A stretch of DNA of 64,000 nt, taken from the NCBI GenBank assembly GCA_023897205.1, contig JAHWDD010000002.1, forward strand, positions 806,001-870,000, read 5' to 3'. The DNA comes from Exophiala sp. HKRS030 (lineage: Eukaryota; Ascomycota; Eurotiomycetes; Chaetothyriales; Herpotrichiellaceae). Under the pieces are notes generated by a model. It was not told the origin of the DNA. It saw nothing but the letters and a program-made list of their open reading frames with translations, and searched no databases. Positions within the stretch are counted from its first letter, which is position 1; each line of letters opens with the position of its first letter. A program made the position numbers and the translations under genes. This document shows, in pieces, positions 1-12,314 of this stretch.

Positions 1-813
1 CAGATTGTAGCCCGCGTACTTCCCACCCGGCATGGTACCACTGAGGATGTTACACCCGTCGATCACGTACGCCGACGGATCCACACCGGCGACGATACCG
101 GACACGGGGAGTGTACAGAACCCCAACAGCGTACTGCCCGCGGGGACACCCGGTGTGTTGGCGTTGGCCTGCAACAGACTCTGATAGTAGACGTTGAGGG
201 CAGAGTAGTTTCCCTTGCGCAACGAACGTTTCATGCCGGTGTCGTCGCCGTTGCGGGCCCAAGTGTCGTTGGCGACCCGGTCGATTCCCGCAAGTCGGAA
301 CCCTATGCTGGCGTTGGTGTAGGCGTTGCTGAGGTAAGTAAACTGGTCTCGGATCATGGTGTCGCTGACGTAGTCGGAAGATGAAGGTGAGGCCGTAGAC
401 GAATCCGCAACGATGTGAATATAAGTGTCGATGGTGTACAACGGACTCGGAGCTTGACGACGGTCGTGATTGTGACTGTGAGAATGATCGTGGATGTCGT
501 CGCCATGATGACCAGAAGGACCTCATCCTCCTCCCCCAGACCTGAATCCGGATCCATCACCGTCGTGCACATCTCCTCGATGATGCTGTCGAGCTTGTAT
601 ACTTGTAGAGTTCCAAAGATCATTCTCCAACCTTTCACTCTCTTGCAACCATTGATGAGTGGCTGTCAAGTTGCTCGAAGGATGAGATGTACCACATGAT
701 CGGTAAATAGGTCTGTATCTTGGTATACCTGCCGCGACGACAGCTGAGTCGACCAACCCCAAGATCGAGGCGGTTAGGTACAATAAAAAACCACGATTCA
801 AAGACCGGGGCAT
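1..813 (-). CDS. secreted M43-family (MEP1-like) metalloprotease, 5' part, cut by left edge
   Basis: Reading leftward from an ATG at 813, the frame gives a hydrophobic signal-like N-terminus (MPRSLNRGFLLYLTAS), then RSCGTSHPSS, as in the CGTP-PS start of fungal MEP1 propeptides. Further left in the same frame come DTYIHIVADSS, GFRLAGIDRVANDTWA, MKRSLRKGNYSALNVYY, LGFCTLP and DGCNILSGTMPGG, the conserved blocks just ahead of the zinc site in fungal pappalysin-like extracellular proteases. The HExxH zinc site itself lies beyond position 1. A His/Asp-rich linker (DDIHDHSHSHNHD) joins the two parts. An in-frame TGA at 523-525 lies in this linker, so either a short intron removes it (candidate 81-nt intron ending TGAG, or 66-nt intron ending CACAG, both frame-preserving) or the gene is broken. 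No candidate donor is a good consensus. Family call is strong; the exon structure is not. Confidence 0.75.
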
Positions 814-1200
814 GATCAAAAACAAACAATCATCAACGACTGACCATAGAAGCGTCCAAAGAGGAGTTTCCGAGTTCAAAACTTTTGTGGAGGATGCTGA
901 TAATTGTGTAAAAAATTGATCAACACAATGCATGGAGCACGGACATCGCTTCATACACGCACACACATGGTGCTGCGATGGTAACGAGGAATGTGGAATG
1001 CCATATTGCTGCTCTCTAATATCCTCGATGACGATGTTTGCAAATTCACATTGCCAGAAAAAGGAAGTGCAGCTTTGCAAATTTTGGTTTGGGAACTCGA
1101 TCAGATGTATGCCTCACATCCCTATATTTCAATCAACGCCAGAGCCGTCCCGACAGAAAATACACATCATCGTTGAAATCATACACTTGTGGTCATGCCT
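814..1200. other. intergenic: metalloprotease upstream region / CDC50 3' end
   Basis: This stretch lies between two minus-strand genes. It is the promoter side of the metalloprotease and the 3' flank of the CDC50-family gene. I see short open frames only and no recognisable element. Confidence 0.6.
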
Positions 1201-2701
1201 CTAGGCACCTCCAGGTCTCGTCTCTCGGCCTGTCGACATTCCAGTTGAAGTACCGTCATTATTCCAACTCAAGTAAGTGTGATCACCGAGTTTTCTGCTC
1301 ATGTCAGCTACAATACACACAAAAGGGCGACGAAAGAACATACCTTGGCTTGATCAAATGTGCGACAGTAAATAACGCTCCCAGGACAATGCAGAGACCA
1401 CCAACCACCACATAGGCAATGCCCAAGAAGCTGTTTTTTCCACCAACAACCGACCTAGTTGACAGCAGAATGCTCTTCTTTCCAGAGTAGATGGAGACAG
1501 GGAAGACTAGGTGCATTAGAGGAGTGCCTCATTCCACGGATTGAACCCACTTACAATCATAGATATCCATCTGATAAGTGCCTGCAGTCATGGTTTCGTT
1601 GTCATTGCGCAACGCCAACTTGCTAAAAGTAGGCAATCCTGCGGTTCTCATCCAAACCTGGAATTCTTCGTACTGGGATAAATCTGGGATTGGATTTGCA
1701 TCTGTGTATCCATCCGGGTAACGGAGAGCCCAATTAGGTGGCGGGGACACTTCGTAATTCTTGTACTTGGTTTTCTTGTATAAAGACGCATCTGTACTCC
1801 AGGCAATGCCTTCGTTTGTCATGCGGTATTGCTGACTCTCCTGTCCACCGGAAGTACTGACTGCCACGGGGGAATTGAGCGTGTCGTTGAATATTGAGTT
1901 GGCAATCAACCCACAAGGGTAGTATGCTTTTCCATTGTGATCCAATTTCAAAGGATTGCATGAACTACTGTCGACCGTGTGATTGCTCAGGAAGTTCCCC
2001 TTCAGTTGATCGGTATCAAGCGACTTGACGTATCTTCGATGGTTTTGGTAGAAGTTGGTCAATCGGTAATACAGGTAGACAGGTGGACCAATGTCATTCG
2101 GAATCGAGAACTGCAGCGTACAAACTGGCGTATTTCGTAACTCGACGCTGTAGGGAGGATGAGTAGTGTTCACCGTCCTTCTCCATTGGGGTCTGGCAGT
2201 GGAATTTGATGATTTAAACGAAGCTGAGACTTTGCTCTCGGGAATCGCCGTAAATGAGGTCGTTGCAGTGGTATTGCAATCGGTGTAGTCAATCACCAAC
2301 TCTTGAACCTGCGACAGAAATCAGCATCTTTCACGTTCCGGCCTAGAGGTCTCTGCGACTTACGCTCGCACTCGCCCATAACAACAGTCCACCGATCGGA
2401 GCAAAGATGATACCGATTGCGAAGAAGATGGGAAGCACCGTCTTGGGAGTAAGGATCGGTCTAAAACAAGTCAGACCCTTGCGATTTCGTGGAGAGTAAC
2501 ATGGCGCAACTCACTGCCATGCTTTCAGCCGTTGTTGTCTAAAGGCGGTGTCTGTACAAGTCGTTCGTCAGCAAAACTTCAATGCAGGGGAGGGCAAGCG
2601 GCAATACTGGCTGGGCGTCGGCTCTTTTGTTTCTTAGGAGGCTCGTTGTGAGGATCTTCCTCGTGTATAGAGTCCGTCTGGACCACGTCTGTTTGTGACA
2701 T
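1201..2701 (-). CDS. CDC50/LEM3 family phospholipid-flippase beta subunit, six exons, 412 aa
   Basis: This is the accessory subunit of P4-ATPases, needed for their ER exit and for lipid flipping at Golgi, endosome or plasma membrane. Exons: 2701-2608, 2551-2515, 2460-2364, 2308-1555, 1506-1344, 1294-1201; all phases agree and give 412 residues, normal for the family. Diagnostic blocks are [18 protein letters not shown] before the first membrane span (about 51-72), the lumenal [20 protein letters not shown] with NHRRYVKS, several cysteines and N-glycosylation sites in the lumenal domain, a second span (about 353-378), and the short tail [10 protein letters not shown] near the C-terminus. The start MSQTDVVQ at 2701 is the only ATG that precedes a normal cytosolic tail. 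Introns 1 and 3 carry CTGAC or CTGAT branch-like sites. The sequence alone does not say which flippase (Dnf- or Drs2-type) it partners. Confidence 0.93.
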
Positions 2702-3339
2702 GATGGCGGATGTTGGTCTCAGACGAGGAAGTAATAACGCGTCTGAAAGGATAAAAGCGAAGGCTGACAAGTCCCTTTCGAGCGCAGTTGAGAACCAGTT
2801 GAGAACATGGACGCCGGTTGTTCACTCAGCATTGCGCCTCGCCCGCGATTCCCGGGAAACTGGCGCCATTCCGTTTCGAGCCTTAGTGCGTCTTCACAGC
2901 CTCCGTCACAACTTCGACATTTTTTTGTGCTCCAACAAATCTTTCCTTCTTTTCCTTTTCTTCAGTACAAAACTCATTCCGGACATGATTTATTGTAGGA
3001 GCCAGGGCTGCTTCTAGGCACTTTCTCTTTCTCCTCTGCAACGTGATCCGAGATCAATATACGCGCCGTAGCTGGAGCTGGCTAGGACTCTTTGCTTCTG
3101 CAAAAGATTACAATGATGTTTCGGTTCCTTACCGACGGTCGCTACAAATTGAACACTCGCACTTTTTTTCAAGATTTATTAATTATTCTCGAGAAGCGCC
3201 TGTCAATTGCATTTGGCAGTGGCACGATTAGTCTATCTATCGATCATACATTGCATGGATCCCTGTCGTAAAAACGTGTAAGGTCTACTCAACTCCAGGC
3301 ACCATTCCATAGTTTCACTGTTGTTACATGTCAGACATC
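2702..3339. other. intergenic: CDC50 promoter side and 3' flank of transporter gene
   Basis: About 640 bases between two minus-strand genes. There are AT-rich patches and a run of short open frames on both strands, with no splice-supported coding structure and no repeat seen. Confidence 0.6.
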
Positions 3340-5022
3340 CTATGACTTTTCATTTTTGTCTGCAGCTTCCCAGGTGCTTTCTTGCTTGGTCCCAGGGGGC
3401 AGCCATCCAGATGCAAGGGGAGATTCATGTGGTCGACCTCGAGTATCATCCCTCTTAGGGTGTGAAGCAGACATCTCACCCACATGATCCAAGTTCATCG
3501 GGTGGCTTGGCTGCAGTCCCGGGGTATTGACTTCGGTCACAGGCAACAAAGCTGCTCTATGACGGAAATGGTCAGACTTGGTTCGTCTTTCGGCGGCGTC
3601 TTCCATGCTAGTGCGATCGTAGAGATAAAGCCCAACACATGTGAGTCCAATGCCGAGGGCCTGTATCGAGGTAGTCGAGCTGCGAAACCAGACCACAGCA
3701 ACCACAATAACCCAGACCCGTTTTATCAATGAGGCCACAGAATAGGAGACTGGCGAGAGCATCGACAGCAAGACGAAGGCCATGATATTCTGGAAAAAGT
3801 GGAACACTCCGTTGAAGATGAATTCCAACACCAGCTCGCCATGATCCAAGGCATTTCTTTTGGTCGAGAGGTCGATAGATCCATCCTTCCATAACTCTTC
3901 TACGAGTTCAAACCCTTCGGTGTAAATCCAGACAGGGGCGGAGAGTAGGAAGGCACCGACAGAACAGTAGCACAGCAGGTTGAGCTTGTCCAACTTTCTC
4001 GGCAGGCGAGACTGCCCATCGGCTTCTGCGCGTGCTGCCTCGGTAAAAAGCTTCTTCGAAAAGATGTTCTGGCTCACAAAAACAATTGCTGCCACCAATG
4101 CAGCACTAATTCCCCAGAAATTGCTTGAAAAGTCCGTAGAACATGCCATCATCACACCCAAGGTGAGTGGTACAAGTGACAAGTATGTAGCTCGCTTGTA
4201 GCGAATTCGAAAAACAATCCGGTACGCTAGTACCGTGAAAAATGGCGATAGTCCTTTGATAGTGTGGACAAGTGAGACTGGAATCTTGGATGTGGCATAT
4301 GAGCTGAGTAGATGCCCTAGGAGTTGGAAAATCGACAGTGGGAATGCTGTTGACAACACATCCCAAGACGGTTTCCTCAGGCCATTTCTAAGTGCAGGTA
4401 TGGATCTCTTCAGGGAGGGAAACGTCGATGACAGTCCAGTCAATACCAGACACCAGAATGAGACCGAGGCAAATTGTACAATTGTGAGTGTCGCTGGCTT
4501 GGGTAAGGCGTTGAGAATGGATTTGGATGATGTGTTTGTAAGAGCCGACGTCATGTACCAGACGATACAAAGAGCCTGTCGTGTTCATTAGCCATGCAAC
4601 CATGCACTATACAAGCGACATACAATGAGTTTGTAGGACACTGGTGCTCTCAGTGCTTCAGCCAGTTCATGCGCATTTTCGCTCACACTACCTTGTCGTG
4701 TCCGAAATTTGTTTAATGCCTCACTGACACTTCTCCGAGGCCGATGTCCATATATTCCAGCAGGTCTTGCGTTGCGCAATCTTTGACTCTCTCTTCTCGC
4801 TGGCCATTTGATCTCGTGGTTCGAAAGTTGACCAGGTGTTATTTCCAGGGGACTCTCAGCAACCACGTTCGCACCAGGGTTGAACGAAAAGTTTGGGAGG
4901 GTATCGTCGAAAGAAGGAAATCTCTCCCGAGAGGTCGACTCTCTTGCGCCTTTGTGAGGGGATAGCGAGCGGTGTTGAGCGTCAGATCGCAACTCAGGAG
5001 GTTCAGTCATCGTAGTAGTCAT
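3340..5022 (-). CDS. Sly41-like triose-phosphate-transporter (TPT/DMT) family protein, 544 aa
   Basis: Two exons, 5022-4624 and 4575-3340, joined by a 48-nt intron (GTATGT...ACAG) in phase 0, so that SYKLI continues into ALCIVWYMTSALTN. The first 125 residues are a hydrophilic Ser/Arg/Pro-rich cytosolic region. The remainder has about ten hydrophobic helices and the TPT-family marks KSILNALPKPATLTIVQF, KIPVSLVHTIKGLSPFFTVL and SPVSYSVASLIKRVWVIVVAVVWF. The C-terminal ~70 residues are again hydrophilic. In yeast the nearest named relative is SLY41, a suppressor of loss of ER-Golgi transport; related proteins elsewhere exchange sugar or triose phosphates. The substrate here cannot be read from sequence. 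The gene is divergent from the secreted hydrolase starting at 5423, with 400 bases between. Confidence 0.88.
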
Positions 5023-5422
5023 GCTGTGATTGAAATGACAATGATCTCCTTGCCATTAGGATGCATCTGCCAGCGTGGTGCTCTACGGAGCGTCTGAAAG
5101 AAGTGACATGTTTTTCTACAACAATTGTGAGATCGTAGAAATGTAACTCAAGGAAAGTTCAAAAGGCTTGCGATCAGCAATGTCTGTAATCCTGCTTGTT
5201 CCATCAAACAGGACTGTTGCACTTTGACGACGCTATGAATCGGAGCAGTCCGGTGCTGCATCACACTATTGCGCGGCCCCAGTACGCTAAGCCCAAATCA
5301 GTAGGCGGTGTTACAACAAAGCTTCGCAGAGCTTCGCATCGGAACAACAATAATCCTAATTTCCTGTAAACACCCTTCCGTCTCATCTTCACCCAGAGTA
5401 GGATCCCTCACAATGTACAGCG
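5023..5422. promoter_or_regulatory. shared divergent upstream region (transporter / S9-like hydrolase)
   Basis: Four hundred bases separate the two divergent start codons. Nothing else coding is visible. An out-of-frame ATG at 5413 sits ten bases before the hydrolase start at 5423 and could act as a weak upstream start. Confidence 0.5.
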
Positions 5423-8139
5423 ATGGGGTTGGCCATCCTGTCCACCGTGTTGACCATCATCTTATTTTGTAGAGCTCATATTGTCGAAGCTACTCTTCAA
5501 GAAGTCATTCACAATAATGCACTCATTAACAACGGCTCCATAGCGTTCTTAGACAAATGGAGCATCCTGGGTCCTTTCAGGATCGGGACTCGAGGTCGGT
5601 GCTGAGACTTGGCTCTATATTGTAGCCGTCTGCTGACATGTACATAGAAGCAGTATGGGGCGCTGATCCAATAGAACGGTACGGTGGTATATTTCAGCTC
5701 GATGATAACGACACTGCTGCCTATCATTCCCCTCTTGCTCGAAATGCAACTGTCAGGTGGAACTCGCGCACGTTCCGCCCTATTGTGTCGGAGGCATCAA
5801 CAACTGTTGACCTGGTAGTCGACTTCTCCGAAATCGATTGGGATATCGCACAAAAAATCTACGGATGGTCCGCACTTCAATATCAAGCCTGGCTCAAGGG
5901 CGGCGTCTGGAATGATGGCGGTACTAGCCGTAGAGTGAGCATATATCCTGAAGGGATCCTCGAGCTCTGGTTGAACAATAAACACATATTTGGAGGCGAC
6001 TTTTATTCCTTTGGACGTGCACCTATTGTGTTCGAACTGGCGCCAGGCTTCAATGTTGTGAATGTGCGCCTCATCCGCGATGTACGGTCGATGGGCGGTT
6101 CTTCCTCGCCAACGGCGCATGTCTTGCTTCGGGCCGAGGTGGTGGCCGCGGATCTCGACGTAGATCATGACAGTATACTGCTGCCAGACGTGATAGCAGG
6201 CCGGTTCGTGGGTCGTTACGGGAGTGTGATCGTCAGAAACCAAGCAACCGTCTGGATCAACATCAACCGTGTCCGTGTCATCACTGACGAGCAATCTGCC
6301 GTTGTCCTTGAACAAAATTTGACGATTTCTCCAGGACAATCACGTCCAGTAAGGATGCGAATTGACAACTTGAGAAACCTGACGAAGTCGATAAAACTTG
6401 TGTTTGACTATGAACTTCCAGACGCCAGCTCGCACAGGATTGTGTGTGAGGCTCAATTAAGGCCTGCGAATCACTCATCTTTGCAAAGAATGACCTTTCT
6501 TCATCCGAGTGGTGCAGTCTCTTATGCAACGCTAAGGCCTCCACCAGAAAAGGTTGACCGGGAAGTTGCCATACTCCTGAATCTCCATGGCGCAGGAGTC
6601 GATGCGGACGGAGATCTAGCACGCCATATGTTTGATGATGCGCCTGATCTCCCGGCATGGATTGTAACTCCAACTGGAATGACATCCTGGAGCGGCGATG
6701 ACTGGCACACATGGGGGTTTGCAGATGCTCTAGCCGCGGTTGAAGCCATCCTAGACTGGATCGATCTTGTCGAGTGGCAGGGTCCAGATCCATATACTTC
6801 GAAAATTCTGGTTGCGGGTCATTCGAACGGCGGCCAAGGAACATGGTACTTTGCTTCGCATCAACCCGATCGTGTTCTTGGTGCGGCCGCAGCTTCGGGG
6901 TACTTGTCCATTGAGAACTACGTCCCATATGTCCATTGGACCGAAGCAGATCCCCTCCAGAATGCTATCCTTCATGTTGCAAGAAGTAATTTTCGTCACG
7001 AATTGCTGGCTGAGAACTTTGCAGGGATCCCAATCCTCCAACAGCATGGCTCTTCCGATGATAATGTTCCTGTCTATCACTCCCGATTGATGAATACCTT
7101 GCTTTATCAGTCGGGGATCGCGGCCAAATACTCCGAGATGCCTGGAACCGGTCACTGGATTGATGGAACCATGACCACACCTTCTATGATGGAATTCTAT
7201 CTAGCCCATTTGAATGATGCCGATGCTGTGTCGACGGCGCCTGTTGACTTTGCTTTTGTAGTTCCGAATTCTCATGATATGGGCCCCAAATATGGTATTG
7301 TTGTCGACCAATTGTCCTCACCGGACAGAGCGGGTCATATCGAAGTCTCCGTTGCCCAAAAGGGGTCGGTCACTCGTTGGCATTTAAGCACGCAGAACAT
7401 ACATCGCCTGCACTTTGATCCTGGTGTCCAGATCTCCAATTCCCCGGTTGAAGTGATGCTTGATGACATGGCTCATGTATTTCATCTCACAAACAAAACG
7501 AGATCGAGGTCCCTTGTCCAAACCGAAGCCAACATCTGGGCTTGGGAAGTCGCCCTTGACTGGAGGCAGTTGGACAAGCGATACGGCCGTCAAAGAGGTG
7601 CATTAGACGCAATACTTCGTAGCGAAGGCGTCTTCGAGGTCGTCTTGTGCTCGAATACAAGCTTTCACCTCGCAGTTCAGGCAAGTAGGAATTTTCTCCA
7701 GTACTTTGGGGCCGACTCAAATATAATCTACCGGGAAGAGTATGCCGAGGCACTGACTAGAAGGGGCAACATTGTCACCATTGGGCTTGGGAGAACTATT
7801 CCTCGATGTGCCATGCCCCGGTTCCCTATTTCAGTGGAGCACGATAGGCTGTTACTGACAACAGGGTCCTCGAAAACCGCATCTATTCCCCTGAGACCAG
7901 GTATGGGCGGTGTATGGTTACGTCCTCTTCCTCAAGAGCGACTGGAGCTGGTGGTCTGGGGTCATGACGAGGCTGGTCTGCAACAAGCAATAAGGCTGAT
8001 TCCAACACTGACCGGGGCTGGACAACCTGACTTTGTGATCTTGGGCAATGAGGCCAGATGGAAAGGCGTTGGCGGTGCTGTTGCGATGGGTTTCCTCGAT
8101 CGTGATTGGAGAATATCATCTGCTTCATATATACCCTGA
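5423..8139 (+). CDS. secreted alpha/beta-hydrolase, prolyl-oligopeptidase (S9)-like, 887 aa
   Basis: Exons 5423-5594 and 5648-8139; the 53-nt intron ends CTGACATGTACATAG and the join gives GTREAVWGADP. Residues 1-23 (MGLAILSTVLTIILFC...) form a signal peptide, so the enzyme is probably secreted. The central hydrolase domain has the nucleophile elbow GHSNGGQG (Ser about 450), HGSSDDNVP (Asp about 528) and GTGHW (His about 560), an intact catalytic triad in S9 order. About 390 residues of beta-rich sequence precede it and about 300 follow; the C-terminal part does not match anything I recognise. Many N-x-S/T sites fit a glycosylated wall or extracellular enzyme. It could be a peptidase or an esterase. 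The upstream ATG at 5413 is out of frame. Confidence 0.85.
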
Positions 8140-8631
8140 ATTAGCCAGAGTGAAGGGATGGGAAAGGATGTAAAGTGAAGCTACTAGCTATCGATTTCAA
8201 GGAGGCTGATTCACTATGGTGCTTCTTCTCACATTGGAATCACAGATGATAACATGATGTCGATCTCTGACTTTGGACACAAGGAAACAAATCTGGTAAG
8301 TGCAACGGCGCTGCCTGGCGATTGCTCTACACAACTTTGCGCCACTTCCATTGGAGTTCTATATGAGAGAAGGAGAAGGTGCCCTTGTTTATAACTCTCA
8401 ATCTCTCACCAGACGCAAGTTGGCTTTCCGGTTCTTTCTTCTACCATTCGCCAACAACTTTCATTCTCTCACACCTACACTGTCCATCTCGGCGGATCTT
8501 CACATTTGCTGATACCTTTTCTCTTCATTGTCGTCCTGTCAATCACCTTCTCACTCTCACCTTCACGCATTATCCTACTCTCCCACATCAATATCACTTT
8601 TGTATTCCATTGATTGATCCCCCTCCTATTG
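8140..8631. other. intergenic: pyrimidine-rich leader of the PUF gene
   Basis: From about 8390 to 8620 the plus strand is rich in CT runs, as is common around transcription starts in filamentous fungi. It probably holds the promoter and 5' UTR of the downstream PUF gene. Confidence 0.5.
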
Positions 8632-11303
8632 ATGGCATCTCTGATGTCAACTGGGTCCCCCAAAATGAGCCGAAAGTCGACTCCCAGTATCAAAGTGAGA
8701 GATGAAGGTGACAGAGTCTCTGGCACAAACTTGAACCCACTCACTGTAAGTTTTCACTTTCTGGTCACTGTCTTTGCTTTGCTAAACCCTCTCTCAGACC
8801 TCAGCAGCTACTCGTTCTGCCTCAGCAAATCGCACACCTTTCGCTGTCTTACACTCAGAAAAGGTCAATAACATCCAGCAACCAAAATCCAAGGATAAGG
8901 CAAGTCCCGCTATTCTTGGTCCTCTCTTTTCACAGACCTCACCCTTTTGTCTTGCCCAATTACTGACGCCTGTTTTCATCTCCAGACTTCATCTGAGGGC
9001 ACTGAAGCAAAACCTATGAGCACTATGGAAGATATTCTTTGCCGTCTCAAGCTCAATGATTCTCGCAAAGTCAGCCCTCCTACCACGGACACCAAGCCTC
9101 CGAAACCTGACTTTGAAATCTTTGATAAACTTGTCAACAATCTACAGGACCAGAGCAAGACTTTGAAAAGACAAGAGAAGGAACTCAAGAATGAGGCAGA
9201 AGGTGAAAGCAACAAAGCCAGTGACCGTTCTTCCGGTTCAACTATCTACACCCCCAACACCGATGCTTCCGGTTCACAGAAGCCAGTCCCGCAATCCTCG
9301 GGTACCGGCAAGGTAGACATGGTAGATTTGATGCGTGTCAAGCAAGAACTTGAGGCAGCCAGATCAGTCATTTCCCGCCAGGAACAGGAGCTTGCTGAAA
9401 CACGCACTCTCAAGCACACCATGGATCAGGCCATGGGTCCTCCTTCTGAAGTTGATTTCGGTGCTCCTAATGACATCAGCGAGCAAACGATTGGCCATCT
9501 CCAGAGTGCCTTCAATGCTTCTGCCCGGCCATTCACTTCTCGCAATGAGTCTTGGGCTGCCCAAGAAGCACAACGTCAGGACCAGGCCGAGGTGTTGAGT
9601 ACTGCAAACTTTGGACGTGGCCGAGGCATCTGGAACAACACTTCGGGCTCTATGGCGGACGTGTTGAATGCCAATGCTTCTGTTCTTGGATACAACAACC
9701 CCCGCGATGCTCGTGCCCCTGGCCAGTATCCTAGTGTCTACGGAGGTACCATATCTCCTGTTGAAGCTTTTCCGCCTCGCAACCTCGCCCCTCCTCCCGC
9801 TCCTTTCAGCTACGACATGCGACCAGGCAATGATGTCATGCAGTTCAACCCTTCTCTTGGTGTCAGACGCAACAACGGACAACTGAGAATCAATCCAGGA
9901 CTGGTTGACCCATTAGCTCAATATGGCAACCTTTCTGGCACTGCTTCAGCACTGACGCCTCCCCCGATCAGCCCACTGGGCATGCCTGCGCAGTTCAGCT
10001 ACCAACGTGCTCTTACAAGTCCAATGTCTCCACCGTCGACCGAATTTCCCGTCAATGGTATTCCAGGAACTAGCAACCCGTGGACTGTTCCGGTAAGTTT
10101 ACAGCATGTCCATCACCACCAAATGTTGGCGCTGACATTGATTGCTAGGCTACTGGAGCAAATGGACAAACTTACATTACTCCTCTAGAGCCGATGAACT
10201 ATCGTCGCCTTCTTGATAAGTCAGTCTCATGCGACTGGAAGTACATTGTCGACAAGATCGTCTGTAACAATGACCAACAAGCAAGCATCTTCCTCCAACA
10301 GAAGCTCAAGGTCGGCACAGCTGAGCAGAAGTTCGAGATCGTCGAGTCTATCGTGGCGCAAGCATACCCGTTGATGATCAATCGTTTCGGTAACTTTCTT
10401 GTCCAGCGATGCTTCGAACATGGTACTCCTGACCAGGTCGTTGCTATTGCGAACGCAGTCCACGGCAATGTGATTGCTCTCAGCATGGACCCTTTCGGTT
10501 GTCACGTTATACAGAAGGCATTCGATTCGGTGCCAGAGGATCACAAGGCCGCCATGGTCCGCGAACTTCTTCGCCGGATTCCCGACACTGTGATTCATCG
10601 ATATGCGTGCCACGTTTGGCAGAAATTGTTTGAGCTCAGATGGAGTGGTGAGCCGCCACAGATCATGCTGGAAGTCAACAAAGCTCTCCGAGGCATGTGG
10701 CATGAAGTTGCTCTAGGTGAAACCGGCAGCCTCGTCGTCCAGAACATTTTCGAGAATTGTATCGAAGAGGAAAAACGCCCGGCCATCGAAGAAGTCATCA
10801 CCAACATTGACCTCATTGCCCATGGACAATTCGGCAACTGGTGCATTCAACATTTGTGCGAGCACGGCTCCCCTCCAGACAAGCGCCGTGTCATTGACCA
10901 CATCCTGGCCAACTCCTACAACTACAGCATTGACCAATTTGCTTCCAAAGTTGTTGAAAAATGCCTCAAGATTGGAGGTTCGGAATTTTTGGATCGTTAT
11001 CTTGGGGTTATCACCACTGCTCACCCTGATCGTCCACGCATCCCTCTCATTGACATTGCGGGCGACCAATACGGCAATTACTTGATCCAATGGATTCTCA
11101 TGAACACCCACCATCATCAGCGCGAACAAGTGGCCATTCATATCCGCAAGCACATGGTGTCTCTCAGAGGTTCGAAATTTGGTTCCCGTGTTGCTATGCT
11201 GTGCTGCAACCCTAACTCGGTCACTCGTCCTGGTCCTGGCGCTTCTGTCAATCCGTTTGGTGCTCCAGGCCAACCACGAAGCCAGTGGCCACGATTCCGC
11301 TGA
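8632..11303 (+). CDS. Pumilio/PUF-family mRNA-binding protein, 825 aa, predicted UGUAAAUA specificity
   Basis: Exons 8632-8745, 8798-8899, 8986-10092 and 10149-11303, all phase 0. Intron 2 begins AG|GCAAGT and ends CTCCAG with a CTGAC branch, so it is a GC-AG intron. The N-terminal half is low complexity with a charged coiled-coil-like stretch near residues 100-135. The C-terminal half (about 460-800) holds eight PUF repeats. Their base-contacting residues, repeats 1 to 8, are S..Q, N..Q, C..Q, C..Q, S..Q, N..Q, S..E, N..Q, which by the published PUF code reads 5'-UGUAAAUA-3', the Puf3/Pumilio type. The stacking positions are atypical (I, F, H, H, L, W, K, Y). PUF proteins bind 3' UTRs and repress or localise mRNAs. 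The start at 8632 (MASLMSTGSP) was chosen as the first in-frame ATG; 8641 or 8665 are possible. Confidence 0.9.
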
Positions 11304-12314
11304 ACCAAGCTATCGTTCAAGCAACGAGACTGCCCCCTCGTGGAACTTTGAGCCAGGTTTTCATCTACTACTTACCAGTCATTTTATGTCAAACTGCACG
11401 TATTCTACAGACTGTCCGATACTCGAGGGCCCTTCCCTCTACTTGGAATACCGCCCTGAATGAAGAGTATGGGGATCACGACCCTCCACAACACTCCAGT
11501 CATTGCCTGGCTGGGTTGCGTTGGCCTCCTCATCTCAGATACATCCACCTCTTATTGAACGATTCTCGCAAGATTCTTGGCTTGTATGTCTTTCTCATAT
11601 CGATAGCAAATTCAGTATCGCAAACAAACTTCTTCTATGCAGTCAAGATCAAACTCGAAAGGCGTCGAAAATTGAACTTCACGTATCGTGTCGGGTGCAA
11701 GGAGGGCATTTCAGAACTGCAGGTTTGGCCCAACTCCTGTTTCATATTCACCAAAAGACTGTTATCAGTCATGTCTTTACCAATGTCCTGCAGAGCGGCA
11801 ACGTGGACACTCAAGCATGTACTTAGAGCTAGCATGGACCATGGCGATTAGGTAACTTAGTAAATAGAGAACCATGATACCTGAACAAAGGTCCACCTTT
11901 ACATGATCAAACCATTCCTGGTGGCAGCGATAGATCGTAGGTGGCCCATGGTCGCCATAAATATATATCAATGGCAAAGATTCCGGGCGTCCTTGATTCC
12001 CCTGGAGCAGATACCAGCACGTCAAATTCTCTGAGGCGTGGGAAACGTCTGGCCGAGCAAACATGAAACCCACTCAACATCGCACTAATCACTCGGTACG
12101 GGGATTTCATGTTCAGCCTGTATCGCCCGCTTTATGGTCATCTCTTCATCGTATTGCTCCCTGCCCTGAAGAGTCTGAGGACATCGTTCACGGATGGCCA
12201 TTATGCTGACGAAAGCTTCAATAGGTAACAACGTGGGAAGGATAGGACGCTCCTCGTCGACGCTGCCCACCACTCACACTCACATCTACTATGACATAAT
12301 CATCAGTGCCATGC
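11304..12314. other. convergent intergenic region, no gene seen
   Basis: One kilobase between the ends of two convergent genes. An open frame overlapping the end of the PUF gene (11285-11851) has no start context, introns or family resemblance and is probably 3' UTR and spacer. Confidence 0.55.

Noticed and set aside
5413..5422. ATG at 5413 as start of the S9-like hydrolase
   Set aside because: It is out of frame with the signal peptide and soon meets a stop; the ATG at 5423 gives a normal secretory start.
11285..11851. 188-codon open frame overlapping the end of the PUF gene
   Set aside because: It overlaps coding sequence in another frame, has no family resemblance, and composition drops to that of spacer after 11303.
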